This document shows, piece by piece, positions 51,340-62,685 of a stretch of DNA of 64,000 bases (position 1 is the first letter of the stretch; every line of letters starts with the position of its first letter). The position numbers and the translations under genes were made by a program. Below the pieces are notes generated by a model, which had not been told where the DNA came from, searched no databases, and saw nothing but the letters and a program-made list of their open reading frames with translations. The stretch comes from Amanita rubescens. Lineage: Eukaryota; Basidiomycota; Agaricomycetes; Agaricales; Amanitaceae. The DNA lies in assembly GCA_015039365.1 (NCBI GenBank), contig WION01000016.1:1-64000 (forward strand), in the 5' to 3' direction.

Positions 51340-52430
51340 TCATTCAAAATCTTTGAAGCGAACAACCAGAACGGTGACATTATCCGTGGTATGGTGGTCT
51401 AGTGCATACTGCAAAAGCTTCTCGCTCGCTTTTTGAGCGTCATGGACGTCTCGCACTAACTCGACTGCATTTTGATCGCTGACGACGTCCCACAACTAGT
51501 ATTTTTACCAGTCAGGGTCGGCATTGCCTGTAGTAAACTTGCACTTACCCCGTCACAAGCAAGAACGAGAAACTCGTCATGCTCATCCAACACAGTTCTC
51601 GTGGTATAAGGTGCTCCAACCACAAATTCCTTCATCGATGGATCTCCAAGGCTTCTTGTTACAGCCAACACGCCATTCACTCTTCCGCTCATAACAAAAC
51701 CTCCCGCATCCATTATCCTTCTTGCTTCCTGTCTGTCTGACCCTTTATGATCATATGTCAACCGCACGGCTTGTCCAGCGTGACAAAGGACCCCTCTAGC
51801 ATCACCTGCATTTGCAACATAAAGGACACGACGTGTATCGGCAGGTGGTATAGTGGCGTCGATGGGTATTCTGGTTTCAGAATCGGCCGAACCATTTACC
51901 CCCTCATCGTTCAAGGAGCTGGAAGAGGACAACGGTTTCCTAAAAGATTGGCGACCATCTGCGTCTTCTACGCGAAGAAAAGCAGTCACTGCGGTACAAC
52001 CAGAGTGTATCTTGCCGTCCGATTCTTCGCACATATGTGACAGGCTTTCATCAACTTTATGAAACGTCTCATTCAGAACAGCAGAGACATCAGACATCGG
52101 AGACGCATGCAAACTGGATAAAAAAGACTAGAAAACTGGTTATTTAAGAATCGGGATTTATGTACTATACATGCCTCATGAAAATGGTTTCCACACCACT
52201 CTGCGGCATATTTCCCAGCATGACCGTCGAAGATGGCAAAGAAACCTTGACCTCGAACGGAATCAAAGTCGACGATGAATGAATGGGCGTCCTCCATGGT
52301 TCTGCGAGTACCCCTATTCTCTGATAACCCTACTCTAACGGTGGGATGGTGGCGCGATTGCCTATTGAGGACCTTGATTAGGACTTGTCAGATAACAAGA
52401 AAGTGATCTAGAAATGAAGCGCACTCCATG
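51340..52430 (-). CDS. Protein phosphatase 2C (Ptc1-like)
   Basis: This metal-dependent Ser/Thr phosphatase shows all PP2C motifs in order: RTMEDAHSF, FAIFDGHAGKYAAEW, SGCTAVTAFL, YVANAGDARGVL, LTYDHKGSDRQEARRI, LAVTRSLGD, LVLACDGLWDVVSD and HTTDNVTVLVVRFKDFE. The stop is TGA 51342-51340. The metal-binding aspartates (MED, DGH, CDG and TDN) are present. The N-terminus fits best with a 5-nt first coding exon, ATGGA (52430-52426), followed by an intron of about 57 nt. The next exon then reads QSRHHPTVRVGLSENRGTRR, where VRVGLSENR matches the usual KVGVSEDRN start of Ptc1-type enzymes. Ptc1 relatives down-regulate MAP-kinase pathways; this role is inferred. It lies 100 bp downstream of the chitinase stop on the same strand. 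Confidence 0.9.
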
Positions 52431-52530
52431 TGTTTCAAGATCGGCAGAGCTGAGGGACATCGAGCGCGCATCTGGCGACTCATCAAAGTGAGAGGACATA
52501 TCTCTTGCGTAGCTAGTGGAGTCGTGACAG

Positions 52531-54189
52531 TCACATCCCGCGCCTCATATTCTCGAACTGGCTGCCTTCGTACCGTAGCCAGTTCTCTTCCAACGCTAGT
52601 CCTCCCATCGCCTCCTTCACAACTCGAACAAGGCTTTTTCCATCCTGCCCGTCCTTTCCAGGTCCTCTTTCCATACCTTCTCGTGTTGTCTCCTTGTCCC
52701 CACTCAGTTCCCAAAACATACTTCCCCCTAGCCCTTCTCTTCGGATATATTCTCCTTTCATTCTCCCCACTTCCTCATCGTCGTAGCTGATCATCTCCTT
52801 CTTTTGATAGTCGTATGTCCAGCTAGCAACGATTTTGTCATCTCGGAGTTTGTATGACTGTGGCAGTGGCAGTGCACGATAATCGTATACCCCAGCCTCC
52901 CAGCTCCCAGGTCCTATTCCCGAGTATCTGGATCCTGGTCCTTCTGTGTTTAAAAATGATCTTCCATACAATGGGATTCCCACAACTATCTTTGACCGTG
53001 GTATACCATTTGAGATGTACCACTCCACTGCCTGGGAGGCGCTGAGTGGGCCACCATAGAGATTTGCGTGATGGTTGGAAACAGTGTCCCAGGATCCCGC
53101 TAACTATTTATGAGTAGGTATGACCCACAACTTGACCTTGACTTACAAAAATCATACGCCATCAAATTCCAAAAGTCTAGCACTCGGTCCATTTCCGATA
53201 TATATAGCTTCTTGTAGTTATCTGGCCCGCAAGGGGCAGCTATCTACCCGAACGTATAGCTAACCCGAAATGTATTTGCTTGAGGACGCACCGAAAGAAG
53301 GAACCTATATGTGGCTTTTTTCTGTGTTGCATGATGATCCAAGGCAGCTCTTAGTTCCACAAGTAGTTCCACGTAACCTTTTGCTTGGCTTTCATTCTGA
53401 GGATATTCATAATCAATATCCAGTCCATCTAGACCATAGTCCTCGAGTAATTTGATAGACGATTGTACAAATTGGGCTCTTAATGACGAACTGATAACAA
53501 TTGGGTGAAACTGAGGAGAATATGTCCATCCACCAATGCTCAAAAGCACTTTCAGGTGTCTATTCTGTTTCTTGAGGTTGTAAATAGCTTTGAAATTTCC
53601 GTACAAATTGTTTCCGCTTTCGTTCCAAGAATCACCGGGGTAATGAATGTCCTTGTCAGCCCAAGGATCCGACAGGTAGACTTCGCCAGAGTCGCCTCTG
53701 ATGTTTGCGAAAGCATATAAAATGTGACTTCATTGCGTTAGTCTATGCATAATAAAACGGTGCGGAGTACCCACGTCAGGTCATTGACTGGAATTAATGA
53801 AGGAGGAAACTTTCGTCCATAGATACCCCTGAATTGTGACTACCATTGAATTGAAAGCTACCATACAACTCCGCAGCTCACCAATTCACAAAGCTAGTAT
53901 GGTGCTTCTTCAGCAAGTCGAACTTCGCCGTGCATGCGACTTACTATCCAATGCTTTTTTTCCCCTGGTGCATAGCTGCGTTTGTTTGCGATATATCTCC
54001 GCTAGGCGGTTTCGTACGAGAGGTCTTGAAAGGATCGAATTTGGAAATCAGCGAATGAGGATGAAGAATCAGCGCAATCAAGCCGAGAGTTACTATGGCG
54101 GAGATAGTGCGACAGAACCAGTTTCTCTCTGCCTTACGTGTCTGAGACGTTGCTTCTTCTGTGGTTGGAATGGGTTCGTAGGTAGTCAT
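52531..54189 (-). CDS. GH18 chitinase with N-terminal membrane anchor
   Basis: The start ATG 54189 ([20 protein letters not shown]) precedes one hydrophobic segment ([15 protein letters not shown], residues ~28-45) with positive residues before it, so a type II anchor is more likely than a cleaved signal. After an 85-residue stalk region the GH18 barrel begins [20 protein letters not shown], with the conserved tryptophan made across an intron. It continues [29 protein letters not shown], the catalytic [10 protein letters not shown] (D-x-x-D-x-D-x-E complete), LAYDF-like [44 protein letters not shown] and [12 protein letters not shown]. No chitin-binding module is seen. It probably acts on wall chitin at the cell surface, which is inference from the anchor. 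The stop is at 52531. Confidence 0.9.
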
Positions 54190-54263
54190 GTGGACTAAAT
54201 AAAAATAGATGACGCGATGACGGAGCAAACTACGATAATACAACAAATTCAATGTAATGAAAT

Positions 54264-56893
54264 TTACAACAGGCGCGTTATGACACCAAGCCCCTGCAAA
54301 CCGCGTCAGATACGTTTCTAGCACGTTCGCAAAACATGCCTTTGTCTTCCCCTCTCGGAATAAAAGTTTCATGCCTTCCTTGATAAATTCTGGATGTGAG
54401 ATAAATTCAAACTGCACTGTGGCTCTGTCTCCAGTCCGAAGTACCCCTTGCGGGTGATCCATTCCTATGATCCTAACTGTCTGCCTTATGGACTAGTAAA
54501 ATTTCAGCAACAATTTAACAATCATCTGTGCAAACTCACACCACAGTGAAGCATGGCCTTAGAAGTGGAAACGGAAATTAATTCGACGTGACAGCCAGGA
54601 GGATATGACATACTTGGTAATTCTTTTGCAGTGTTGTATTGTGACTAAAAAAATCAGTGGGCAGGCTATAAAAACAAAAAGAATTACGTACTAGAGCACA
54701 AGTACCTGACCTTCAAACTGTCGTGCAACTACGGATAATGTAAATAGTTACTTGCGAGAATCAGATGAAGAGTGACAACCTTTAGGTGGATTGTCCGTTT
54801 TGTGAACCAAAACCATCCCCTTTCGAACGTCATCCCGGCGTATTCGCTTCAGTGCTATAGAAACACATTGCCCCGCTTCAGCTGTTGATACCGGGGCTCT
54901 AACAATAAAGCATGGACAAATATGCGACTATGATCGAGACCGACCTTTTTCTTTGCATGCTCCGTACTGCGGTTGTCGTAAAATTCCCGTTTGAATCGGG
55001 GCCAACAAGAACAGCGTCCCCTGTCTTGACAATCCCACCATTTACAATCCCGTTTACAACGGTGCCAACATATGGCACAGACCAAACTTCGGTAATAGAA
55101 TACTATGCGAGGATGGATAATCTCCCCAGAGTGGAGTACGAGTAGTCCTACCTCTAATGGGTAGTCAACAGAGAACTTTTCGGGGTCAATTTCGCTAGAA
55201 GGTAAAAGGTTTAGGAATGTACGGAGCTTGCACAGTCAAATAATGGTTTCCATAATGAACCATAGGTCCGCTTACTAAATCAAGGCCTTCTCCAGTTACA
55301 TTGGAAAGTAAAAATAAAGGGCAAAGTCTAACGACATTGATCAGACGGCTAAACGTGTGTATTATAGGAGTAATGATTGACCTTTCTGTAGCGAAACAGG
55401 TCGCCAGCTCAACGGCCATCTCTTGGGACTTGACAAACACTGGGATCCTTCTGTGGCAACAATTAAAAAATACTGTAAACTCGTCTCATACTACGCACCG
55501 ACACCCAGGACTCTTGAGAATTTTGACCACGTCTTGAATATTCTTCTGCATGACATTGGCGGGCGTCATGTCAATCTAGAAGTTACGTCCCCTTGCAAAG
55601 TATCCTTGATTATCGTATTGTCAACACTGACCTTGGTAATGCATATGATAAAAGGTACGCTTAAAGCCAGCGAGATAGCCAAGTGTTCTTTTGACATCCC
55701 GATGATACCTGCGTTCGCTCCCACCATGATCATAATGCATGATGGAGCGCCGGAAGTCAATCCGTATAGAGTAGTCTTTAGATATCGCTCATGCCCAGCG
55801 AGGTCTTTGTGTTTTCTAAGTGAAGATGACAAAAAAAGAATAAGACCTTACCACTGAAAGATACTATTTTGGCAGCCTTGACAGAGATCTCCTCCCAGGC
55901 CATCTTTTCTCTTCGGACAACTTCATCGTCTGCTGCAGAAGACATCTTTGGCAAAACAGGGGCTCCTGCCACGTCAAATCCGAGGATCTAATCACGGATG
56001 AAGTCGGCGGAAAACTTTCGGGATTCAACTAACCTCCATGCCAACGCTAGAGGTGCGGCCTGTCTCAATTTCATGCTTGTGTCTAAATAGCCAAATGCGC
56101 GCTCTTCCTCTACCGTCGTCTAGCGCCCCTAATGAGATATTAGGAAAGGTTGCTGTGTGTATCACGGAGATGTACCGCGCGTAAGCACTCCAAGTGTCGT
56201 TGATTTCCCGCTGTCTACATTACCAACGACCGCGCAGCGGACTTCTGGTGTGCTGGACACGGAGTGTGGAAGTAAGCGCAAAAGTAACGTTAGCCTGGAG
56301 TGTGCGCCTCGGTCTTCGTGCAACACCGAAGCCTCAACATGATGAGTTAGTTGGTGGTCGCATCACTCAAAATGGGTGCAGACCTTTCCACCGATTTCTT
56401 CAAGCGTTTCGATTATTGCAGTCCGCAATCTATCAATTTCGTCGCGCGTTCTTGGCACGCCTGACCAGCCATCGCAATCGTCAGACAATTCATTAGAAAA
56501 TAGCTTTGCATGTGGTGGCTGCTGCCCTATCCTTAGGATGTACTCTCCTTGTGGCTGCGTCAGCAGAGAAGACAATGATCTTTTTGCTAAGTCATGATTC
56601 GTCTCGCTGCCAGACAACAGGGAAGCCTATTACGTTCTGTGATGAGAAAAAAAGAAGGGTATATATTGTTTGATTACCAGAATTTTCTCTTCAGTCTCGT
56701 GTAGATCTAAGGCACTGCTATGGCTTTCCGAAGAAGCGCGTTTGTGTAGGTTCTCGCTAGCTTTGCTTTTCTCCGGCTTCTTCTTGAGGTCTTTATCCCT
56801 GTCAGGGACCGTCGCGGCTTGAGCTTTATGCTTGGCAAGCTCGCGATTATGTATCTCCTCTATAGTGTTCTGAAAGTTCCGCAAGGAGGTCAT
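54264..56893 (-). CDS. GTPBP1/2-like translational GTPase
   Basis: This eEF1A-related GTPase starts at ATG 56893 ([20 protein letters not shown]). A charged N-terminal region and [14 protein letters not shown] precede the G domain. Its elements are a P-loop [30 protein letters not shown] (G3) and the G4 element TKID. The TKID aspartate is coded after an intron at about 55585-55633; without that splice it would read TKVS. Domain 2/3 pieces read [40 protein letters not shown] and [20 protein letters not shown], then LLFREGKTK. The ending GLGVITRLL requires a final intron that starts with GC (about 54339-54294). TAA is at 54266-54264. GTPBP1 proteins act in ribosome rescue and mRNA turnover in animals; this role here is inferred. 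Its start codon lies 57 bp from a divergent gene. Confidence 0.87.
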
Positions 56894-56950
56894 GAATTGA
56901 TGTATGTCATTAACTGTTGATGATCTTATAGTCAATCATATACAGTCATA
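56894..56950. promoter_or_regulatory. Compact bidirectional promoter/leader region
   Basis: Only 57 bases lie between the start codon of the GTPBP1-like gene (leftward) and that of the next gene (rightward). The stretch is AT-rich, with TATA-like letters near 56938-56942. Both transcripts must be driven from this interval or from inside the neighbouring genes. Confidence 0.45.
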
Positions 56951-58953
56951 ATGAGTCAATCTTTGTACATGTTTCTCAGCGACGTCGGGCACAAACTCGG
57001 CAACACGACGCGCGCGCGCGGTCGTGTTACCGCGATGGCAGCGCCCTCAAACATCCGCCAAATCAGCGGCACCCTCCCTGGGCTTTTAGATCCTACTCAA
57101 CCAGAGCGCCTCCTTCGTCTGCCAGGTTCAAAGCTGCACTTTGCAGCCTTTGACCCATTAGCTGCCACCGTCCGACGGGACGTCGCTGGTCTTTCCAATT
57201 TATCCATCAAGGAGGAGCTCTGCCGCGCAAAGCGGATTGTTATTGAGACATCTCCAGGTGAAGATAGCTTTTGGCGCTATGTTCCAAATGCGCGCCTGGA
57301 GGATGGTGTTGAAGACGAAGGAGAATGGCCCAGAGCTATTAATATATGTGGGTACGTTCACAGTTTGACCGTATATGAATCGCTTTCATCACGCTACAGA
57401 GAAATGATCCAATGTTCACAAGATCAATGGGATGTATATAAGCTGGACCCTCTGTATGCGTGCTTCGTCCGAAGCCATCCACAACCTACCCAGATAACCC
57501 GCGTTACGCAAGCTGAATCCGCTCCACAAAATTCACAACGGAAACGGAGAGCTAGTACTTCTCCCCCTGAGCAGTCAGCTCCCCCATCTTCGCGGAGGAA
57601 GTTACACAGTGACCCAGACGAGGATTCGGATGATGCAACCGATGAAAATATGAGCACTGTTGATGAAATGATTGTAGATCCCCTACCCTGCTCGAATACA
57701 AAGTCCGTATTCTCCATGCACGGGGAACAACACGACAATTCAAGGCAAAGGGCTCCTTTTAGGCGACATTTTTTTTCCCATACAGCGCAGGCCTCTAATG
57801 ACTCCTTACCCGCGGACACCAGGGTCGTTGGAAAACGAAAACGTACGTTGATTTGCCAGGGCTGAACGATTTCTGCTGCAATGCTTTAATTTGGCAGTGT
57901 CCGCCGATATCCCAGAGTCATCCTCAACACCCGACATGTCTGAGCCACAAGACCATAGAAGTAGCACCTACGTTCCCACTCAGAATGGTAAACGCGCACG
58001 GATAGTATCTCCCTCAAGCGATGCACGATCAGATTTGAAGAAGAGGCCGAAGTCAAAGAAAAAAGGGAGAGAGAGAGAACAACCATTTGCTGGGGAAACT
58101 ACACATCAAATGCAAGGTGATTATATTTGTTGCGCTGCGCGGGGTTCATCTAATTTGCCATAGAAAACATCAAAGAGAAACATGACGGGCCCGGGCCTAC
58201 AGGATCCACAAAAGATGGTGAGCATCTAAGACAAGCTACCATCGAGGAATCTCGAAGAAAGATGGCTGAACTTGAGGCGGATAAGCCTTTATGGGAAGCG
58301 GCAGCAAAACAACGCATGGCTCGGGAGAAGGAAGAGCCAGAGACCATTCGAGTCAGAGCCGAATCGTCACGAACGAAGGAGAAGGAGGGGAGTGAACGCG
58401 AGGCACGTATTCAAGAAGAGGAGGAAAGGAAGAGAAAAGAAGAAGAACGGTTGCACAAAGAGGAAGTTACTCGAAGGGAACGAGAAAGACGTCGACGACA
58501 GCAACAACGATGGGCGTTTGGGCCTTGGACCACCCAGAGAGCCCTGGAGCGTTACAAGGTTCTTAGTGAGGAATTTGATTCGACCAAGTTCTGTACAGAC
58601 CTGCCGCTCACTATGGAAGCTGTGCCCTGGCCTGTACTAACACCACCTGCACGATTCAGCGTCGCTGATGTGGATTGGGGAGCCGTCGAAAAGTTTTTCT
58701 CAGGAGTAAAAGAGTTTATGGGAAAGCAAGATTACAAGACATTTGTTGAGAAGAGCCATCGGAGGTTTCATCCGGACCGTTGGCGGGGTCGATCGCTCCT
58801 GAAAACTGTTCTAGATGAAATGGAGAAGAATAATATGGAAGTAGGTATGTATCTCCGATGAGCTAGTACAGTGCGAATACTGACCTAGTGATAGCTGCTA
58901 ACACTGTAGCGCAGGCGCTGACACCGATATGGCGTGGAGTGACTGGACGATAA
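56951..58953 (+). CDS. Conserved protein with NFKBIL1-like/J-like C-terminus
   Basis: The start is ATG 56951 and the stop TAA 58951-58953. The first ~170 residues look folded (LPGLLDPTQPERLLRLPGSK, then HFAAFDPLAATVRRDVAGLS). A long disordered middle with many SPP and basic patches (KRKRT and KKRPKSKKKGRERE) probably holds nuclear signals. A charged coiled coil runs over EEEERKRKEEERLHKEEVTR. The C-terminal domain reads ALERYKVLSEEFDSTKFCTD, VDWGAVEKFFSGVKEFMG, KSHRRFHPDRWRGRSLLKTV and ANTVAQALTPIWRG. The FHPDRW core and following helix resemble the C-terminal part of NFKBIL1-type proteins, an HPD-containing J-like fold. The molecular role is unknown. The introns near 57855-57897, 58116-58163 and 58848-58905 keep the frame. 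Confidence 0.75.
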
Positions 58954-59086
58954 GTTAGTTGTACATGTGTGAATCAGCTGGCGCGCGTGGATGCTGTGTC
59001 ATATTACTATTACTAGCCCTTTTCTCACCATCCATTAATATACCCCCTCGCTCCCTTACAACTGTCTGCCTGTCCTTCGCTGATCT

Positions 59087-61068
59087 ATGCCTAACGAATT
59101 TGGTACTCATGTACCTTTGCGAAGATCCAGGTCAACGAATGACATCGTTAGAGGTGCCGTCGTTGTTAATTTGCCAGAGAGAGCCACTGCCAGCACTAGC
59201 AGACGAGATCGGAGAGTTTTCTCCGTCGACGGCAGCATGAGTCTTACCGTTACTCCCCCGACAACCGCGACACAAAGCCCTTGGATAACCAATGAAGCGC
59301 CCTTCTTGACCATGCAGCGTACAAATGAGCCTCTGGTTACTACATCCTCTCCACTGCGGCACTCCTTTGACCAAGAAATTTCGAGGGAGCAAAGGCTACC
59401 GCTTCCTTCTCGCATCGCGGCTTTCTTCGGTCTAGGTCGAAACGCATCTCGACAGCGCAAGCTACAAATGGGACTGATACAAGCGCTAGTGTGGAATCTT
59501 ATACAAGTACGACACGTGCAGCCGTTTGCTACCTCAACGACTGATGATTTATAGGTCGTTGTCATTATTATCATGTTGGTTTTAACAGCCACATACTTCA
59601 GAAGCCCATTAGATCCCCATCTGAGTGAGTGGACTGCGTGCGATCGCCCGTTGGGTATCTGGTCGTGTATCTGGCTTCTACGTGCGTCCCTGTCCTCGAT
59701 CTTGAAACTATGGGACTACAAGAGAAATCGAGCGCGGTACGTGTTATCTGGGATCGGCTGAAACGTCTCTTCTGAAATCAGCGCTCATAGGCGCCTGAAC
59801 GACGAGGAAACTCGCATCGGTAGCATCGACAACTCTGACCGAAGAAACGGACGACACTTACGTTCGCAAAACGCCGCCGCTTCACGGCAGTTACTAAATC
59901 CAACATCGTCACAAAATGCAAATACACATACAACTCATGATAGCCAGGAACAGGGAAATCGCCTCTACTCTCGGTGAGTAGATTTGAGTGGTGACTTTTA
60001 GACGTTCATACATTTACATGTCTCTACTGCAGATTAACACTCCTTTCTTCTCTTTTGACATTGAGCTGGTTCCTCACAGCCCACATCCTCGAGTATACCT
60101 CTGTCAAGACCTGCAGACTTACATCACCGCATCTTTGGTGGCTTATGTTTGGAATATTAAGCATCATGTACCTCATGGTACTCGAAGTCTTTATCCTTGG
60201 AGTTTTTGTGTTTGTGATTGGACCAGTCATATACGTGCGTTATCGAATCCTGTCTTTGTTAGCTTTACTAATTATGTTCTCCAGCTAATATGGAGTCTCA
60301 TTCTAATCGCTCTGGGCCGTCATCCATTACAAAACCCCACTTCAATTAACCCTGAAATAGGGAAAATGCCTAGGTCTGCTGTGGACCGTATTCCTTTGGT
60401 CATGTATATACCTCCACCTCCTTCTGGCTTTAATGTTGGAGAGTTAGCTAAGCCGGAGGCTGTATATTCATATCCTCCCAAGCTATCATCGAGCAAAGTA
60501 TCACCTAGGCCTAGATTCAGATTCTTACGACGTATACCTTTTAGAGGAAACAAAGATACGAATAAACGGACGGGCTACGAACCGGAACCAGAACGCCACG
60601 AAGGGACATCTAGTTGGGAAAACGTTTGGGAGCAAGGAGAACTGCCTTTTGTGGTACTGGAAGATAATCGGGCTGCCTGTGCTATATGTCTCAACGACTT
60701 TGAAGCACCAAAACAAAGAACCCAAAGAAAAGGGGATGATGAAGAAACCAAATCTCCAGTTGACAATCCTGTGCCTAACAATGAAATACTGAATATGATT
60801 ACTGAAGAGGACAGAAGCGAGCCATTGAGGCTAGAGGATGCCGGGGAGGGTGCTCAACCGCTGCGACTGCTTCGATGCGGTCATGTTTTTCATGTCTGTC
60901 TCCCCGCCTACTCAATGTCGAAGTGACTGACCATAGAACTTGCAGAAAACATGCCTTGATCCTTGGCTGACAGACGTTTCTGGTCGCTGTCCTGTATGCC
61001 AGAGAGCTGTGGAAGTGCCACCTGTTGAAAAGAAGAAAGGACGGAGACACCATCAGAACACATCGTAA
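59087..61068 (+). CDS. Multi-pass membrane RING-H2 E3 ubiquitin ligase
   Basis: The start is ATG 59087 and the stop TAA 61066-61068. A polar N-terminus (~150 residues) precedes the first hydrophobic helix, made across an intron (LIQVVVIIIMLVLTATYF). Further helices are LLSSLLTLSWFLTAHIL, LMFGILSIMYLMVLEVFILG and FVFVIGPVIYLIWSLILIAL. The long C-terminal part contains a RING-H2 domain: CAICLNDFEAPKQ, an acidic insert of ~60 residues, LRCGHVFHKTCLDPWLTD and GRCPVCQRAV. It has the C3H2C3 ligand order, with the HK|TCL junction restored by splicing at 60891-60945. The insert between the first and second zinc ligand pairs is unusually long. It likely works in membrane-protein ubiquitination; substrates are unknown. 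It is not recognisable as a Hrd1 or Tul1 orthologue. Confidence 0.87.
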
Positions 61069-61245
61069 GGGATGAACACATCGCCTGGGGATCGTATGTA
61101 TACTAGGGGCCGATAATTCACTCATTTTGCTTTCTGTACGGATTTATAGTCACTCGTTTATGTATCATTAGTATGGTTGTTATAGTAGTTTCAACGGACC
61201 GGAGTGCCGGACGGATCACGGTTGAACGTTGAGGGTCCAGCAATT

Positions 61246-62685
61246 ATGCATCCGAATCTCCCTCAACACAAGCTACACCAGATGCTGAAGCGCTCCTTTA
61301 CCTCACTTCATAGCTCACGTTTGGGCAAAAGGTGATTTGTCGCTGCTTTTTGGCCGGATGGTATCCTAGGCTGACCGACAATCACAAGTCCGACAGGTCA
61401 GCAAGTGCAATTTGGGTCATACACAGTACTCATGGGTTTTTCCCTCTAGCAATCGTTATGCTGAACATGGGGGGACCCTCCACGGTACGCTGTTTTGCTT
61501 TTGATATAATCTCTGTGCACTTCAATGTTCCAAGGTCGGTGGAACGCACGACTACCTGAAGAATCTGTTTTCCGATGGAGACCTTATACCATTGCCCTTT
61601 CAACGTGTTCTCGCTCCGCTCATCGCTAGACGAAGGACACCACAGATCGAGCAACAGTATGCAGAAATTGGGGGAGGTTCACCCATCCTCAAATACACAC
61701 AATTACAGGGGGAGGGTATGGCCAAACTCCTGGACGAGCTCCATCCAGAAACAGCTCCACACAAGGCCTACATAGCCTTTCGATATGCAAATCCTCTAAC
61801 TGTAGAAACTGCACGACAGATGAAGGCAGACGGGGTGAAAAGAGCTGTGGCGTTCACGCAATATCCCCAATACAGTTGCAGCACAACTGGAAGTAGTTTA
61901 AATGAATTGTACAGGCGTGGCAGATCCGGCGAATTTGGCTCAGACGTCCGCTGGAGTGTAATTGACCGATGGGGGACCAATTCGGGGTTTGTAGAGGTTC
62001 GTCCCACAAAAGAATCTCCGTTTGAGAGTTCACCGAAAGGTTTAACTTCAGGCAGTCGCACAACATGTGGAAGCAGCTCTTGCCAAATTCCCTCCCTCCA
62101 CCCGAGCAGAAACGGTAATATTATTTTCGGCACACTCGTTACCAATGTCTGTCGTAAATCGAGGAGATCCTTATGTATTGGAAGTTTCTGCTTCCGTCGC
62201 CGCTGTAATGGAACGACTCGGCCATAGCAATCCTTACCGATTGGTATGGCAATCACAAGTCGGACCATCTGCCTGGATGGGCATGCAGACAGGGGAAGCA
62301 ATCAAGGGCTTGGCGCGTCTCGGAAAAAAACAACTGGTCTTGGTACCCATTGCGTTCACCAGCGATCACATAGAGACATTATATGAATTGGACCTTGAGT
62401 ACGCCAAGGAGGCCAGGGAGGCAAGTTTATTCCATGCCCAATCTGATCTGACTTGAGCAAATTTTTATTTAGCACGGCATTGAAGTTCACCGCGCAGAAT
62501 CATTGAACGATTCACCTGTTTTTATACGCGCTCTAGCGGATATTGTGGCAAATCATCTCCGTGGGCACAGTGCCCGGGGAGAAAATGTCAGTGTACAACT
62601 AAAACTTCGCTGCCCGGGTTGTACGAATGCCACGTGTGGTCAACAGAAAGTATGGTTCGAGCGAGGAGGACAGGAGCATTACTAG
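61246..62685 (+). CDS. HEM15: Ferrochelatase (haem synthase), probable [2Fe-2S] type
   Basis: The enzyme inserts iron into protoporphyrin IX at the mitochondrial inner membrane. Exon 1 (61246-61331) encodes a basic presequence ending [12 protein letters not shown]. An 8-nt exon (61389-61396) and exon 3 (from 61450) give [20 protein letters not shown]. Family blocks are [72 protein letters not shown] and WSVIDRW. Next come [20 protein letters not shown] (catalytic histidine in SAHS), [12 protein letters not shown] and [20 protein letters not shown]. The C-terminus reads [19 protein letters not shown]. Its three cysteines, plus the cysteine in [10 protein letters not shown], match the four [2Fe-2S] ligands of animal and fission-yeast enzymes. 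The stop is TAG 62683-62685. Phosphomevalonate kinase follows 163 bp later. Confidence 0.94.
61389..61396 (+). other. 8-nt micro-exon in the ferrochelatase gene
   Basis: Eight bases between a CACAAG acceptor and a GTCAGC donor complete a serine codon (from AG|T), then give Pro, Thr and one base of Ala in [14 protein letters not shown]. Other acceptors in the 61332-61396 interval give a stop or the wrong phase. Confidence 0.7.

Noticed and set aside
55580..55660. Apparent loss of the G4 aspartate (TKVS) in the GTPase
   Set aside because: The GTCAGT after TKV's first base is a splice donor; the spliced product reads TKID, so the motif is normal.
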